A stretch of DNA of 64,000 nucleotides from Nitrosovibrio tenuis (GTDB lineage Bacteria > Pseudomonadota > Gammaproteobacteria > Burkholderiales > Nitrosomonadaceae), in contig NZ_FOBH01000002.1 of NCBI RefSeq assembly GCF_900109785.1, forward strand, positions 186,001 to 250,000, given 5' to 3'. Positions 18,102 through 28,553 of the stretch are shown here, one piece after another. Below the pieces are notes generated by a model. The model had not been told where the DNA came from. It saw nothing but the letters and a program-made list of their open reading frames with translations, and ran no database searches. Within the stretch, counting starts at the first letter, position 1. Every line of letters starts with the position of its first letter. The translations under genes and the position numbers were made by a program.

Positions 18102-20202
18102 TCGTGTTTGTGTATCCTCGCGTCAAAGTTCTGATTGTGGCAATCAACTCGTGCGATTCGACGGGTTTGGAAAGATGTCTTTGGTAGCCCGCTATCGATG
18201 TCTTCATCTTATCTTCAGGACGAACAAACGCGGTGAGCGCGATAGCCGGTATTTTTCCGCCGCAGTTTGCGGCGAGTGCCCTGACTTCGCGAATGAGCTG
18301 GTAGCCATCCTTACCCGGCATGCCAATATCGCTTATTATGATATCCAGCTTATTGCGTTTTATGATCTCCAGCCCTTCGTCAGCACTGGCGGCGCAGACC
18401 ACCTCCGCTTCAGATGTTGTCAGCACTTCATGAATGAGTCCGCGGGAATCCTCCTGGTCATCGATGACGAGAATTCTAACGCCGGGAAGGGTAATCTGCT
18501 CGCCGTCCTTGGGGGACGATCTGGAGGATGCGAGGCGCAGGTGAGTCTTGGGTTCAGCAATGGCGGCGACAGGAAGGCTTACAATAAATGAAGCCCCCTT
18601 GCCCGCCCCAGCGCTTTCAGCATGAACCGTCCCCCCATGAAGTCCCACGAGCTGCTTGACAATGGCGAGCCCGAGGCCGAGGCCTCCATACTGCCGGGTG
18701 AGGGAAGAGTCCGCCTGGCGGAACCGGTCAAAAATATAGGGCAGAAACTCCGGTTGAATACCCGCCCCCGAGTCCTTCACCGTGAGTTCCAAACGGGACG
18801 CGATGCGCTCGACTATAATATCGACCTTCCCATTCTTGGGTGTGAACTTGACTGCGTTGGACAAAAGATTCCAGGCTATCTGCTGGAGCCGATGGTTATC
18901 GCCGAGGATCAGCCCAGCGGTGGGATCAATCAATTTTATCAGGCTGATCCCTTTGGCTTGTGCTGCCGGGGCTATTGACTCGACAGCCGCCTCGACCACA
19001 TGAGCGAGGTCCAATCGCTGCACGTCCAGCCTGACCTTGCCGGAGATGATGCTGCTCATTTCGAGCAGATCCGCGATAAGCTGGTTCTGCGCTCGGGCGT
19101 TTCTTTCTATGGTTTCCAAAGCTCTTTGGACGCCTTCCGGCTTCATCGTACCCTGCAAGACAAGTTGCGACCACCCAAGAATGGCGTTAAGCGGGGTCCT
19201 GAGCTCGTGAGATAAGGTTGCGAGGAATTCATCCTTGAGCTGGCTGGCCCGCTCGGCTTCGGCACGGGCGATCCGCTCGCTCTCAAGGAGCTGCTTCCTC
19301 TCTTCATCCGCCCGTTTTATTGCATCAATATCAATACTGGACCCTACCCACATCGATATATGACCGTTGGCGTCGCGCTTGGCCTGTGCCCGGGTCAGAT
19401 GCCAGCGATACTTGCCGTCAACATGCCGGATTCGGTTTTCCGTCTGGAACAACTCGCCCGCCGCCACACAACGGCGCCAGTGCGCAAGGGTTCCATCGAT
19501 ATCATCCGGATGGATGAGTTTCATCCATTCCCCGCCCATTAACTGCTCAAAGGTAAGACCGGTATAGTCTGCCCACTGCTGGTTAAAATAATCGCCCGTA
19601 CCATCGGCCTGAGCGGTAAAAATCTTGAAAGGAAGCGCCTCGGCCATGAAGCGCAACCGGTCACTGCTTTCCTGTACAGCTTGCTCAGCGCGCCGCCGTG
19701 CCGTGATATCCCTGAAGCTCCAGACGCGGCCTATATGCTGGCCCTCGACATGTTGCTTCTTGGAAAAGCGTTCCAACACCGTTCCATCGAGAAGCTCCAG
19801 CATGTCATAGGTATCGGTTGGCCAGGATGCATAAATTTCGGCGGATCTGTCCAGGAACTTCTGCGGCTCTTTCATTTGTTTGCAGCAGAACTTCAACAGT
19901 TGCCAATGCTCGCGGAAATTGGCTGTCTCGCGAGGGATCTGCCACATTTGCATATACCGTTCGTTGAAACGAAGTACAGTGCCATCCTCGTCGGTCACCA
20001 GAATGCCATCGGCGGTGGCTTCTATCGTCGCGCGCAGGATAGACAGAGAGTGATCAAGCTGCCTCGTCTTTTCCTCCAGCTCCTTCTTGGCTTGTTTAAG
20101 CTCATGCTCGGCGCGCAGCCTCGCCTGGAGAATAACGCGCGAGGTTTGCAAGGCAACAGAGCGGAGAAGCGTCTCTTCGTTATCGTCTATCATTGCCATC
20201 AT
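18094..20202 (-). CDS. Hybrid sensor histidine kinase (PAS-PAS-HisKA-HATPase-REC), copy A
   Basis: A 702-residue soluble hybrid kinase. Coiled coil about 25-50, PAS about 52-170, PAS about 181-295 ending in DIDAIKRADEERKQ, HisKA with phosphorylatable H332 in FLATLSHELRTPLNAILGW, HATPase_c about 435-545 (N box, DSGAGIQPEFLP, GGLGLGLAI) and a receiver domain about 575-695 with the phospho-acceptor Asp in IIISDIGMPG and Lys in HLSKPVE. There is no membrane segment, so it senses a cytosolic signal. It is closely similar along its whole length to the kinase at 21557-23659. The true start may be the fourth residue (Met) judging by the paralogue. Confidence 0.9.
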   Translation of the reverse strand: MMAMIDDNEETLLRSVALQTSRVILQARLRAEHELKQAKKELEEKTRQLDHSLSILRATIEATADGILVTDEDGTVLRFNERYMQMWQIPRETANFREHWQLLKFCCKQMKEPQKFLDRSAEIYASWPTDTYDMLELLDGTVLERFSKKQHVEGQHIGRVWSFRDITARRRAEQAVQESSDRLRFMAEALPFKIFTAQADGTGDYFNQQWADYTGLTFEQLMGGEWMKLIHPDDIDGTLAHWRRCVAAGELFQTENRIRHVDGKYRWHLTRAQAKRDANGHISMWVGSSIDIDAIKRADEERKQLLESERIARAEAERASQLKDEFLATLSHELRTPLNAILGWSQLVLQGTMKPEGVQRALETIERNARAQNQLIADLLEMSSIISGKVRLDVQRLDLAHVVEAAVESIAPAAQAKGISLIKLIDPTAGLILGDNHRLQQIAWNLLSNAVKFTPKNGKVDIIVERIASRLELTVKDSGAGIQPEFLPYIFDRFRQADSSLTRQYGGLGLGLAIVKQLVGLHGGTVHAESAGAGKGASFIVSLPVAAIAEPKTHLRLASSRSSPKDGEQITLPGVRILVIDDQEDSRGLIHEVLTTSEAEVVCAASADEGLEIIKRNKLDIIISDIGMPGKDGYQLIREVRALAANCGGKIPAIALTAFVRPEDKMKTSIAGYQRHLSKPVESHELIATIRTLTRGYTNTNN

Positions 20203-20513
20203 TCATGTACCCCTTTATGATCGCCCGTGAAACGAGGCAAACAGCAAGCATCTGCAGTCACCCACAAAGTATAAACTCATTCTTGAGGAAATAGCAGCGC
20301 GTCGAAAATGAACAGCTAGCGAAAACAGTACACATGCTCGGAAAAAACGCAGGTACAGTTTCCCGCTCCGGCTTGCCTGGGCATGAGCCATGGCGTTATC
20401 CATACGGCTCGTCCCCCCCGATGTTCAACAGTTCACGGGGTTTGGCAATATTCCCGTGGAATATCAATGGAATATCGTTGAAGACGAGGAATATATCTTG
20501 CTGGAGCAGTGCA
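20203..20513. other. Intergenic between hydrolase and kinase A
   Basis: About 310 bases downstream of the hydrolase on the minus strand and upstream of kinase A. It probably holds the kinase A promoter. No gene or clear terminator was found. Confidence 0.3.
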
Positions 20514-21395
20514 TCAAGGCTGCTTGTGCAAATACCACCCCAGAAAATCCGATATCCGATTCTCATACTCCTTGCCCGCATAGGTATGCATGTTGAAGTG
20601 GCCACCGCCGGGAACGATCCATATTTCTTTTGGCCGCCGCGCGGCATCAAATAGCCGCTGGGTTTCAGCTACTGGTGTATGGCGATCATCTGTTCCGGAG
20701 ACCAGCATGAGGGGCGCGTTGAGATCGCCTATTCGATTGATGGGGTTCAACTCCTCGGGAGAGATATTCAGACGCAGCGATATCTGGAACAGCAGAAGCG
20801 GTGCGAGCATCGGGCCTAAACGGCCAAGGTGAAGCCTCAACCGATTTTCGACCGCTTCCCGAATGGTGGGGTGGAGCGATTCGAGCACCACGGCATCCAG
20901 CCTTAAGGGGTGTTTCGCGAGCACAATGGCGGCTGCCCCTAGCGAAACGCCGATGGCTCCAATGCGTTCGCCGGGGAACGTGTTCCGCAGATAGTCTATC
21001 GCAGCCTCCACATTTTCCGCTTCGCGTGCGCCGAAAGTGATCCGATCTCCCGGCGTCTCGCCATGTGCCTGAAGATCGATGAGGAGCGCCCCATACCCCT
21101 GCTCGTTCAGGAATCTTGCACGGCTCAGCATCTCCACGCGGTTGCTGCGGATCGAATGCACGAGCAGGACCATTCCGCGACCACGTACGCCGCGCGTCAG
21201 CCACCCGTGTATGTTTGCATCGGCATCTCGCCCATCAGAATTAACCGGAATCCGTACCGGCTCAACCGGCAAATCGGTCGATAGCGTATTGACTGCTGTG
21301 GGGACGCTGCCTGATAAAAGCTCACCCACGCCAAGCGCCGCAAGCAATAGTGCCGCGATGAAGGAAAACAAACCGATCAGAATCCAGCGGCGCAT
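20514..21395 (-). CDS. Alpha/beta hydrolase, membrane-anchored
   Basis: A 293-residue protein starting at ATG 21395, where an N-terminal membrane anchor MRRWILIGLFSFIAALLLAA begins. The longer upstream frame overlaps the intergenic spacer and the receiver domain of kinase B and is rejected. The nucleophile elbow is GAIGVSLGAAA (Ser in GVSLG), the acid region is LVSGTDDRHTP, and the catalytic His is in GGGHFNMH. The segment LVHSIRSNRVEMLSRARFL resembles the lid/oxyanion region of peptidase S9/serine aminopeptidase-type hydrolases. The catalytic domain is probably periplasmic. It lies between two paralogous sensor kinases on the same strand. Substrate is unknown. Confidence 0.82.
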   Translation of the reverse strand: MRRWILIGLFSFIAALLLAALGVGELLSGSVPTAVNTLSTDLPVEPVRIPVNSDGRDADANIHGWLTRGVRGRGMVLLVHSIRSNRVEMLSRARFLNEQGYGALLIDLQAHGETPGDRITFGAREAENVEAAIDYLRNTFPGERIGAIGVSLGAAAIVLAKHPLRLDAVVLESLHPTIREAVENRLRLHLGRLGPMLAPLLLFQISLRLNISPEELNPINRIGDLNAPLMLVSGTDDRHTPVAETQRLFDAARRPKEIWIVPGGGHFNMHTYAGKEYENRISDFLGWYLHKQP

Positions 21396-21556
21396 TCGCA
21401 ATATTGACGAACTGATTGGAGAACCGGCTATGTTGCCACGTGGGCGGGATGGTCCGCTGGGGGAATGTATCAGCAGTAGTTGCCGATGGCCAGACCGAGA
21501 ATGTAGACCTCCACCCGGTGCCAGTTTACCAGCGACTGGATAAAATTTTGTGTCTA

Positions 21557-23659
21557 TTACGCAGAATGCCTTTTCCATCCGGTCAAATTCGCGACGGCGG
21601 CTACCAGTTCGTGCGACTGGACAGGCTTCGACAGATGCATCTGATAGCCGGCAAGCATGGCTTTCGTCCGGTCTTCGGAGTGCGCTAACGCGGTCAACGC
21701 AATAGCGGGGGTTTTCCCCCCCTGAGTTGCAGGAAAACTTCTTACTTCGCGTATGAGCTGAAAGCCATCTCTTTCGGGCATGCCAATGTCGCTGATCATC
21801 ACATCCGGTTTCTCCTTCACCAGGATTTCCAGCGCTTCGTCGGCATTGGCGGCAGTCATTACAATCGCCTCGCATTGCGTAAGAACTTCCTTGATGAGTC
21901 TGCGAGCGTCCTGCTCGTCATCAACAACGAGCACCTTTATCCCGGACAGCATAAAGTGCTCGTTATCCGCTGCGAGTGGCTCCGCCAGAGTATGACCGCG
22001 GTCTTTTCTGTCACCGATGGGCGCGAGCGGGAGGGTCATGACAAATGACGCACCCTTGCCCTCGCCTTCGCTTTCCGCGCGAACGGTTCCTCCGTGGAGA
22101 TACACAAGTTGTTTCACCATGGCCAGTCCCAAGCCGAGGCCGCCATGGTTCCGGGTAAGGGAAGAATCCTCCTGGCGAAAGCGGTCGAAAACATGCGGCA
22201 GGAATTCAGGCTTGATACCCAAACCCGAATCTTTGATCGTGACCTCAAGGTGTGAAGAGACGCGCTCGACGACAATATCGATACTGCCCTCTTTCGGGGT
22301 AAATTTAACTGCGTTGGAGAGCAGGTTCCAGATTATCTGCTGGAGCCGGTTGTTATCGCCTGAAACCAACCCTGCCGCAAGGTCAATTTTTTTCCGAATA
22401 TGAATCCCCTTGGCTTCCGCAGCCGGGGTTACGGACTCGACCGCCGCTTCGGCGATACTGGCCAGATCCAACCGCTGAACATTTAGCCTGACTTTCCCCG
22501 AAATGATGCTGCTCATTTCGAGGAGATCCTCTATCAGCTTATTTTGTGCATGAGCATTTCGCGCAATGATCTCCAATCCCCGCTGGATATGCTCCTTACT
22601 CATGGTTCCCTGGAGGATGAGCTGTGACCACCCAAGGATCGCGTTGAGGGGAGTCCTGAGCTCATGCGAAAGTGTCGCCAGAAATTCATCCTTTAACTGG
22701 CTGGCACGCTCAGCCTCATTCCTGGCGTCACGTTCGTTTTCGAGAAATTGTCTCCGCTCCTCGTCCGCCCGCTTTATGGTATCGATATCAATGTTCGAAC
22801 CTACCCATGTTGATATATTGCCCTTGCTGTCCCGTTTAGCCCAGGCCCGCATCAAATGCCAACGGTACTCCCCGTTAGCCTGCCGGAAGCGGCATTCCAT
22901 CTGAAAAGGCTCTCCCGTGTTCAGCGAATGGCGCCATTGCCTGATCGTTTCATCGGCTTCATCCGAATGGATGAGCTTCGTCCACTCCCATCCATGCATC
23001 TGCTCGGGAGCCAGCCCGGCATAATCCCTCCACTGCTGATTGAAGTAATCCAGTGCTCCGTCCGGCCGGGCGGTGAATATTTTCTGTGGCATTACTTCAG
23101 CCATAAAGCACAGGCGCTCGTCGCTTTCCCGTACGGCTTCTTCGGCATGCCTACGTGCTGTGATGTCCCGAAAATTCCAGACGCGTCCTATGCTCTGCCC
23201 ATCGCTGGAGTGAATTTGAGATATGCGCTCGAACACCCTGCCATCGACAAGCTCCAGTAGATCGTAACTGTCCGGTGGCCAGTCCGCGTAAATCTTAGTC
23301 GTCCGATCCAGGAACTGCTGCGGAGCCGCAAGATACCGGCAACAGAGATTCAGCAGTTGTTGATGTCGTCTCGCATCGGTCTCCCGGTCAATAGCCCACA
23401 TGCTCAGGTAGCGCTCATTGAAGTGAAGCACCTGGCCTTCTTTATCGGTTACCAGAATTCCATCGGCCGTTGCTTCAATTGTCGCGCGCAGGATCAATAG
23501 GGAGCGATGGAGCTGCCGTGTCTCTTCCACGGTACCGTTCGTCGGAACTGATTCACGCTCCACGTGCTTGCGTGCCAGGGAGCCGGTACTGAAATCTTGG
23601 GAATCGTGGGAATCCTGGGGGGCAACCGAACGCAGCAATTTTTCCTCATTATCCTTCAT
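21557..23659 (-). CDS. Hybrid sensor histidine kinase (PAS-PAS-HisKA-HATPase-REC), copy B
   Basis: A 700-residue soluble hybrid kinase with the same plan as the one at 18094-20202: two PAS domains, HisKA with FLATLSHELRTPLNAILGW, HATPase_c with DSGLGIKPEFLP and GGLGLGLAM, and a C-terminal receiver with MISDIGMPERDGF and HLSKPVQ. The N-terminal 50 residues (after MKDNEEKLLRSVAPQ) differ most from copy A, which suggests different inputs. No separate response regulator with an output domain is nearby, so the phosphate must pass to an unlinked partner. Confidence 0.9.
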   Translation of the reverse strand: MKDNEEKLLRSVAPQDSHDSQDFSTGSLARKHVERESVPTNGTVEETRQLHRSLLILRATIEATADGILVTDKEGQVLHFNERYLSMWAIDRETDARRHQQLLNLCCRYLAAPQQFLDRTTKIYADWPPDSYDLLELVDGRVFERISQIHSSDGQSIGRVWNFRDITARRHAEEAVRESDERLCFMAEVMPQKIFTARPDGALDYFNQQWRDYAGLAPEQMHGWEWTKLIHSDEADETIRQWRHSLNTGEPFQMECRFRQANGEYRWHLMRAWAKRDSKGNISTWVGSNIDIDTIKRADEERRQFLENERDARNEAERASQLKDEFLATLSHELRTPLNAILGWSQLILQGTMSKEHIQRGLEIIARNAHAQNKLIEDLLEMSSIISGKVRLNVQRLDLASIAEAAVESVTPAAEAKGIHIRKKIDLAAGLVSGDNNRLQQIIWNLLSNAVKFTPKEGSIDIVVERVSSHLEVTIKDSGLGIKPEFLPHVFDRFRQEDSSLTRNHGGLGLGLAMVKQLVYLHGGTVRAESEGEGKGASFVMTLPLAPIGDRKDRGHTLAEPLAADNEHFMLSGIKVLVVDDEQDARRLIKEVLTQCEAIVMTAANADEALEILVKEKPDVMISDIGMPERDGFQLIREVRSFPATQGGKTPAIALTALAHSEDRTKAMLAGYQMHLSKPVQSHELVAAVANLTGWKRHSA

Positions 23660-24291
23660 TATGGCTACCTTAAATTCATCAAATCACGCAACAGCATGTT
23701 TGCCGGGCCGAAGAAACAACTTGCGCCCCAATATAAATAAGACCGCGAATTGCAGTTCCTGGCACAACTACATACCCGCCGGACAGCACCACAGTTTCTC
23801 TGAAATATTCGTATTCCATCATGATGTTTTATTCCAGCCCCTTTCTTCTATTCGGTTGCGCACAGAACGCCACAGAACGCTTGGGGGAACCTCTGTCGCG
23901 CCGCATGGAACTTATTCAGAGGTTCCTGATCAAGACAGGGCGCTGGAAAAAGTTATTCTTATGTTTGAGCTACCCATAGCCAAGCCGTTCCGTAAATGCG
24001 GCACGAGGTCAGGCTGCGCTTGCCGGCAGGCAACCCAGGGCAAAAACCTCACGAATATGATTGCGGGTGGGAATACGCAGCAAGCTTGAACCCAGACCAG
24101 TATTGCGCCCGGCGTTTCCGGGCAGGAGCAGAATTCATCGGGTAGCTGTCGGGTAGTTGTTCCCAGGCATTATGGCCCGTTGTTTTAACGTATGATACGG
24201 CGTAAACAAGCGCTGGCGCGCAGGAATACAAGCGAAATACTGATGGGGCACGGCTTATCCCATACTTTAAAAGGGGAGATTATTCAGAAAA
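23660..24291. other. Divergent intergenic region between kinases
   Basis: About 630 bases separate two divergent kinase genes. It must contain both promoters. Frames within it (for example from 23568 and 24231) show no family features. GGGGAG lies about 12 bases before the ATG at 24292. Confidence 0.35.
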
Positions 24292-27123
24292 ATGATATCG
24301 AAATCTGTAGACCAGTCCGAGATGCCTCAGTGGCTGCGCGGCAGTGAAATGGGCGAGCTGATGTTTATCCGCGACTGGACCGAATCCGGCCTGGGTTCTA
24401 TCCATGCATGGCCACCACATCTTCAACTCGTGGTCAACATCGTGCTACTGCTGCCGTCGGCCGCAATATTGCTGTGGGGACCAAACCTCATACAGATATA
24501 CAACGACCGCTTTCGCGATGTGATGGGCTGCAAGCACCCCAGGGGGCTCGGCCAGATGGTAAGTGAATGTTGGCCGGAGGCCTGGAATTTCGTGGGGCCT
24601 GTTTGCGAAGGCGTAATGCAGCGGAGCGAATCGGTGACATTCGATGAGCAGAGACTGGTCCTGAACCGTAATGGAGGTCCGGAAGAGGCATTCTTCAGGC
24701 TTACTTACAGCCCTGTCCCCGACGGGATGCCCGGCGATGCGGTATACGAAACAGGTGTGCCAGGGGGTGTGCTCGTAACGGTAACCGAGACGACAGAGTT
24801 GGTTCGCGCACGGGCCCGGGAGGCTGAGCAAATCCGGTTGAAGGAAGCGCTGCAGTCCAAGCGAATCGGTCTGCTTGAAGAGATATTTCGCAACGCGCCA
24901 TCCTTCCTCTATGTGCTTCAAGGCCCCGAGCTCGTCTTCGAGTTTGCCAACGAAGCTTTTTACCAGCTTGTCGGGCACCGCGAGCTGATTGGGCGCCCAG
25001 CCTTCGCAGCAATCCCTGAGGCTGCCGAATCCGGCTGCAAGGACAAGCTCATCCAGGTCATGGCAACAGGCGAACCCTTCGCAGGATTCCAACTGCCGGT
25101 AACGGTTGCCCGAAAACCTGGCGAACCCCCTGAGGAGCGTTTTATCGATGGCATTTATCTGCCCCTGTTCGATGAGGATGGCACTTGCCAGCGCGTACTG
25201 GGGCATGGCATCGACGTGACCGCGCATGTGCAAATGCGCGAGCAAGCCGAGGAGGCATTGCGCGCGAGCGAGGAGCGTTTCCGGCGGGCGCTCGAGGTTG
25301 ACACCGTGGGCGTCATTTTCTTCGATAAGGAAGGCAAGTTTATCGAGGCAAACGATGCCTTTCTGCAGATGAGCGGGCTCAGCAGGGAGGATGGGAGGGC
25401 GGGTCTGTTGCGATGCGACGCGGAAACGCCGCCGGAATGGACGGAAATTTTCTTGCGGGCTGCAGACGAATCCGAGGAAAAGGGTCGCATCATTCCTTAT
25501 GAGCAGGAATTTCTTCGCAAAGACGGCTCGCGCTGGTGGGCATCGTTTACCGCAAAACAGCTCGACGAGAAAGAGGGCGTGGGATACGTTACCGATATTA
25601 CGAAGCGGAAGCATGCCGAACAGGGTTTGCGCGAGAGCGAGGCCAGATTCCGCGCCTTGGCCGAGGCATCGCCCGCGCTGACCTGGCAGGTGGATGTGCG
25701 GGGCAATGCCGTTTATTTGAATCAACGATATTTCGACGTGGTCGGAAAGACTTTTGAAGAGTTGATGGCGGCAGGCTGGCGGACAGTACTTCATCCGGAA
25801 GACGCGCCGGCCTACATGGCGGCGTTCGAGCAGGCCTTGCACAATCGCTCCCGCTTCCAGCACCGGGTCCGCATCAAGACCGCAACAGGAGAATGGCGCT
25901 GGCTGAAATCGTATGCCCTTCCATGGTTTACGGCTGCGGGAGAAGAATATGCCGGGCACGTTGGCGTGTCTGTGGACATTACTGATGCGGTCAACGCAGA
26001 AACAGCCCTGCTGGAAGCAGATCGCCGCAAGGATGAGTTTCTTGCCACACTCGCGCATGAGCTGCGCAATCCGCTTGCACCCATAACCACCGCGCTGGCG
26101 TTGATGGCGCGTCCGGATGGCGCCTCGGCTGTTCCCCATCTATTGCCGGTCATCAGCCGGCAGGTCAGTTATATGGTTCGGCTGGTGGATGATTTGCTTG
26201 AGATATCACGGATCACCAGCGGCAAGGTTGAATTGCGGCGGACTGCCACGGATTTGAATGTGCTGTTGCGCAATGCGGTTGAAGCGAGCTTGACACTGAT
26301 CAATGAGAACGAGCACAAATTGAGCGTGTCCCTTACCGAGGTACCGTTGATTGTTGATGCTGATGGTGTGCGCCTGGAACAGGTGTTTACAAATCTGATC
26401 AACAATGCCGCACGATATACGCGGAAAGGCGGACAGATTTGGCTGGCTACCCGCCAGGAAGGCCCTAGCGCTATAGTATCCGTGCGCGACAACGGCATCG
26501 GGATCTTGCCGGGGATGCTGCCCCGCTTGTTCGATATGTTCGCCCAGGAGCGCCGCAATGGAATGGGAACGCAGGAGGGATTGGGAATCGGACTCAACCT
26601 GGTCTATCGCCTGGTCAAAATGCATGGCGGGACTGTCGAAGCCATGAGCGAGGGGAGGGATCTGGGCAGCGAATTTGTCGTGCGTCTGCCCTTGTCGGAA
26701 GTACCCGCTCGCGAAAAAAATGACGAACCGGGGAAAACGGCCGGCGCGGCTGCTGCCGCACCTGAAGGACTGCGCATATTGGTCGTTGACGATAATACCG
26801 ATGCAGCCGAAGTCCTGCGCATGCTGCTTGAGTCAATTGGCATCAATGCTCAGGCGATCAATAGCGGCGCGGGGGCACTTGCCGCCATTCCGTCCTATCG
26901 GCCAGATGTAATCCTGATGGATATCGGCATGCCGGGAATGAATGGCCACGATGTGGCGCGTCGCATCCGCGAACAACCGGAGTTCAATAATATCAAGCTG
27001 GTCGCCTTGACCGGCTGGGGTCAGGAGGAAGACCGTCGTCAGTCGAAAGCCAGCGGCTTCGATCATCACCTCACCAAACCGGTAAACTTCAAGGTCCTCA
27101 AGGATCTGCTCGCCACAATGTAG
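24292..27123 (+). CDS. Hybrid sensor histidine kinase with multiple PAS domains
   Basis: A 943-residue soluble hybrid kinase. An N-terminal sensing region (about 15-170, with GSIHAWPPHLQ and WGPNLIQIYNDRF) is of the PAS-like kind often found in front of bacterial phytochrome-type or PAS kinases. Three PAS/PAC domains follow (about 195-315, 325-450, 455-570), then HisKA with FLATLAHELRNPLAP, HATPase_c (DNGIGILPGMLP, GLGIGLNLVYRLV) and a receiver domain with VILMDIGMPGMNGHD and HHLTKPVNF. It belongs to a different subfamily (HELRNPLAP) from the two kinases on the opposite strand. Signal and partner are unknown. Confidence 0.9.
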   Translation: MISKSVDQSEMPQWLRGSEMGELMFIRDWTESGLGSIHAWPPHLQLVVNIVLLLPSAAILLWGPNLIQIYNDRFRDVMGCKHPRGLGQMVSECWPEAWNFVGPVCEGVMQRSESVTFDEQRLVLNRNGGPEEAFFRLTYSPVPDGMPGDAVYETGVPGGVLVTVTETTELVRARAREAEQIRLKEALQSKRIGLLEEIFRNAPSFLYVLQGPELVFEFANEAFYQLVGHRELIGRPAFAAIPEAAESGCKDKLIQVMATGEPFAGFQLPVTVARKPGEPPEERFIDGIYLPLFDEDGTCQRVLGHGIDVTAHVQMREQAEEALRASEERFRRALEVDTVGVIFFDKEGKFIEANDAFLQMSGLSREDGRAGLLRCDAETPPEWTEIFLRAADESEEKGRIIPYEQEFLRKDGSRWWASFTAKQLDEKEGVGYVTDITKRKHAEQGLRESEARFRALAEASPALTWQVDVRGNAVYLNQRYFDVVGKTFEELMAAGWRTVLHPEDAPAYMAAFEQALHNRSRFQHRVRIKTATGEWRWLKSYALPWFTAAGEEYAGHVGVSVDITDAVNAETALLEADRRKDEFLATLAHELRNPLAPITTALALMARPDGASAVPHLLPVISRQVSYMVRLVDDLLEISRITSGKVELRRTATDLNVLLRNAVEASLTLINENEHKLSVSLTEVPLIVDADGVRLEQVFTNLINNAARYTRKGGQIWLATRQEGPSAIVSVRDNGIGILPGMLPRLFDMFAQERRNGMGTQEGLGIGLNLVYRLVKMHGGTVEAMSEGRDLGSEFVVRLPLSEVPAREKNDEPGKTAGAAAAAPEGLRILVVDDNTDAAEVLRMLLESIGINAQAINSGAGALAAIPSYRPDVILMDIGMPGMNGHDVARRIREQPEFNNIKLVALTGWGQEEDRRQSKASGFDHHLTKPVNFKVLKDLLATM

Positions 27124-27395
27124 AACTGCAGGAAACATCGCCGGGGTTATCGGTCGACTCCTTATCAGGTTCGTAAGCGTCGCTGAACAAGTCCCGGCGC
27201 TGTCTCTTGTACGGAGTTCTGCTCCAGTGCCGCGATGGATTATATGTGCGTTCCTGCACGGTTGCCTGCGGTCGATGTTTCTACTCTTCCAGGATGCAGA
27301 TCTATTCCCCTGCGCGGCGGCACTGCCGAATTTTCGTTGTGGGATGAAATCTCATGTCAGTTACCGTTTGTTCGATTTTTTGTCAAGGAGAAATC

Positions 27396-28286
27396 ATGTC
27401 CACTTCTCTTAAACCCCTGAATCAGCAAGTGATGGTTATTACCGGCTGTTCCAGCGGTATCGGCCTGTGCACGGCAAAGTTGGCCGCTGAACGAGGCGCC
27501 AGGCTGGTCCTGATTGCGCGCAGCGCTGAAACGCTCAGGAAGCTGGCGGCACAGATCACAAATGCCGGTGGCGAAGCAATTTATATTGTCGCGGATGTTG
27601 CCGACCGCGAAAAAATGCAGGCCGCGGTCCAGGAGGCTATAGCTCGCTTTGACCGGATCGACACCTGGATTAACAATGCGGGCGTATCGATTTACGGCCG
27701 TCTGGATGAAGTAAGCGATGCCGACAGCCGGCGGCTTTTCGATACCAACTTTTGGGGCGTGGTGAATGGTTCGCTCGCGGCTTTGCCTCATTTAAAGGCG
27801 CGTGGCGGATCGCTCATTAACATAGGAAGCGAAGTATCCGAAGCCATCGTGCCTTTGCTGGGCATGTACTCGGCATCCAAGCATGCGGTGAAGGGTTTTA
27901 CAGATGCGCTTCGCGTGGAAATCGAAGAACTCGACAAGGCGCCCGTGTCGGTTACGCTGATTCAACCGACAGCCGTTAACACGCCATTTCCGCAACACGC
28001 AAGAAATTATATGGATAAGGAACCCAGGTTGCCCCCACCGTTGATCAATCCGGAACAAGTTGCCGAAGCAATCCTCAAAGCCGCAACGGAAGGCGGCCGT
28101 GATGTGAAGGTCGGTGCGATGGCGGTCGTCAATACCGCGGTGTCGAAGCTGATGCCCAGCCTCGGCGATAAAATGTCCGCCAGGAGAGAAAGCGAGCAAC
28201 AGGAGAAGATTCCCCCGCTTCACCCGCAGGGCACGCTCTATGAAGCCGGAGAGTCGGGGTCCGCCCGAGGTTATATATCCTCATGA
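27396..28286 (+). CDS. Short-chain dehydrogenase/reductase
   Basis: About 296 residues from ATG 27396, chosen because CAAGGAG lies about 6 bases upstream. The earlier in-frame ATG at 27354 lacks a site. Classical SDR motifs: cofactor loop TGCSSGIG (about 16-23), NNAG (about 94), catalytic Ser in INIGSE and YxxxK in YSASK (about 158). It ends with an extended C-terminal region of about 60 residues. It probably uses NADP(H) and acts on an unknown carbonyl or alcohol. It precedes the KGG stress cluster with about 270 bases between. Confidence 0.85.
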   Translation: MSTSLKPLNQQVMVITGCSSGIGLCTAKLAAERGARLVLIARSAETLRKLAAQITNAGGEAIYIVADVADREKMQAAVQEAIARFDRIDTWINNAGVSIYGRLDEVSDADSRRLFDTNFWGVVNGSLAALPHLKARGGSLINIGSEVSEAIVPLLGMYSASKHAVKGFTDALRVEIEELDKAPVSVTLIQPTAVNTPFPQHARNYMDKEPRLPPPLINPEQVAEAILKAATEGGRDVKVGAMAVVNTAVSKLMPSLGDKMSARRESEQQEKIPPLHPQGTLYEAGESGSARGYISS

Positions 28287-28553
28287 TTATCCTCATGACG
28301 AGAGAATGATCTATGTTGCCGCCGAATTTGCATTTTTTATTTTTATCTGTTTCGAGCGAATGACTTGATTTTTTTGAATTTATGTGCGTCTCCGTACATA
28401 AAAAAGCACGGCTGTTTATTAAGATGTAATCGCATCTCGGCCTATGACGTTATGACGGCGGAGATAAAGCTTCCGGAGACAGATCGGTTCGCTGCGACTG
28501 CAAGCACAATGTCAACGGGATTTTTTTATTTTTTTGCTTACCAGGAGATAAAT
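28287..28553. other. AT-rich leader of KGG gene 1
   Basis: About 267 bases, AT-rich with T-runs near 28340-28375 and 28520-28540. It probably contains the promoter for the KGG gene. CCAGGAG lies just before its ATG. Confidence 0.3.

Noticed and set aside
24445-26139. Minus-strand open frame of 564 codons
   Set aside because: It lies opposite the multi-PAS kinase gene, has no family features and Cys/Arg-rich composition typical of a shadow frame.
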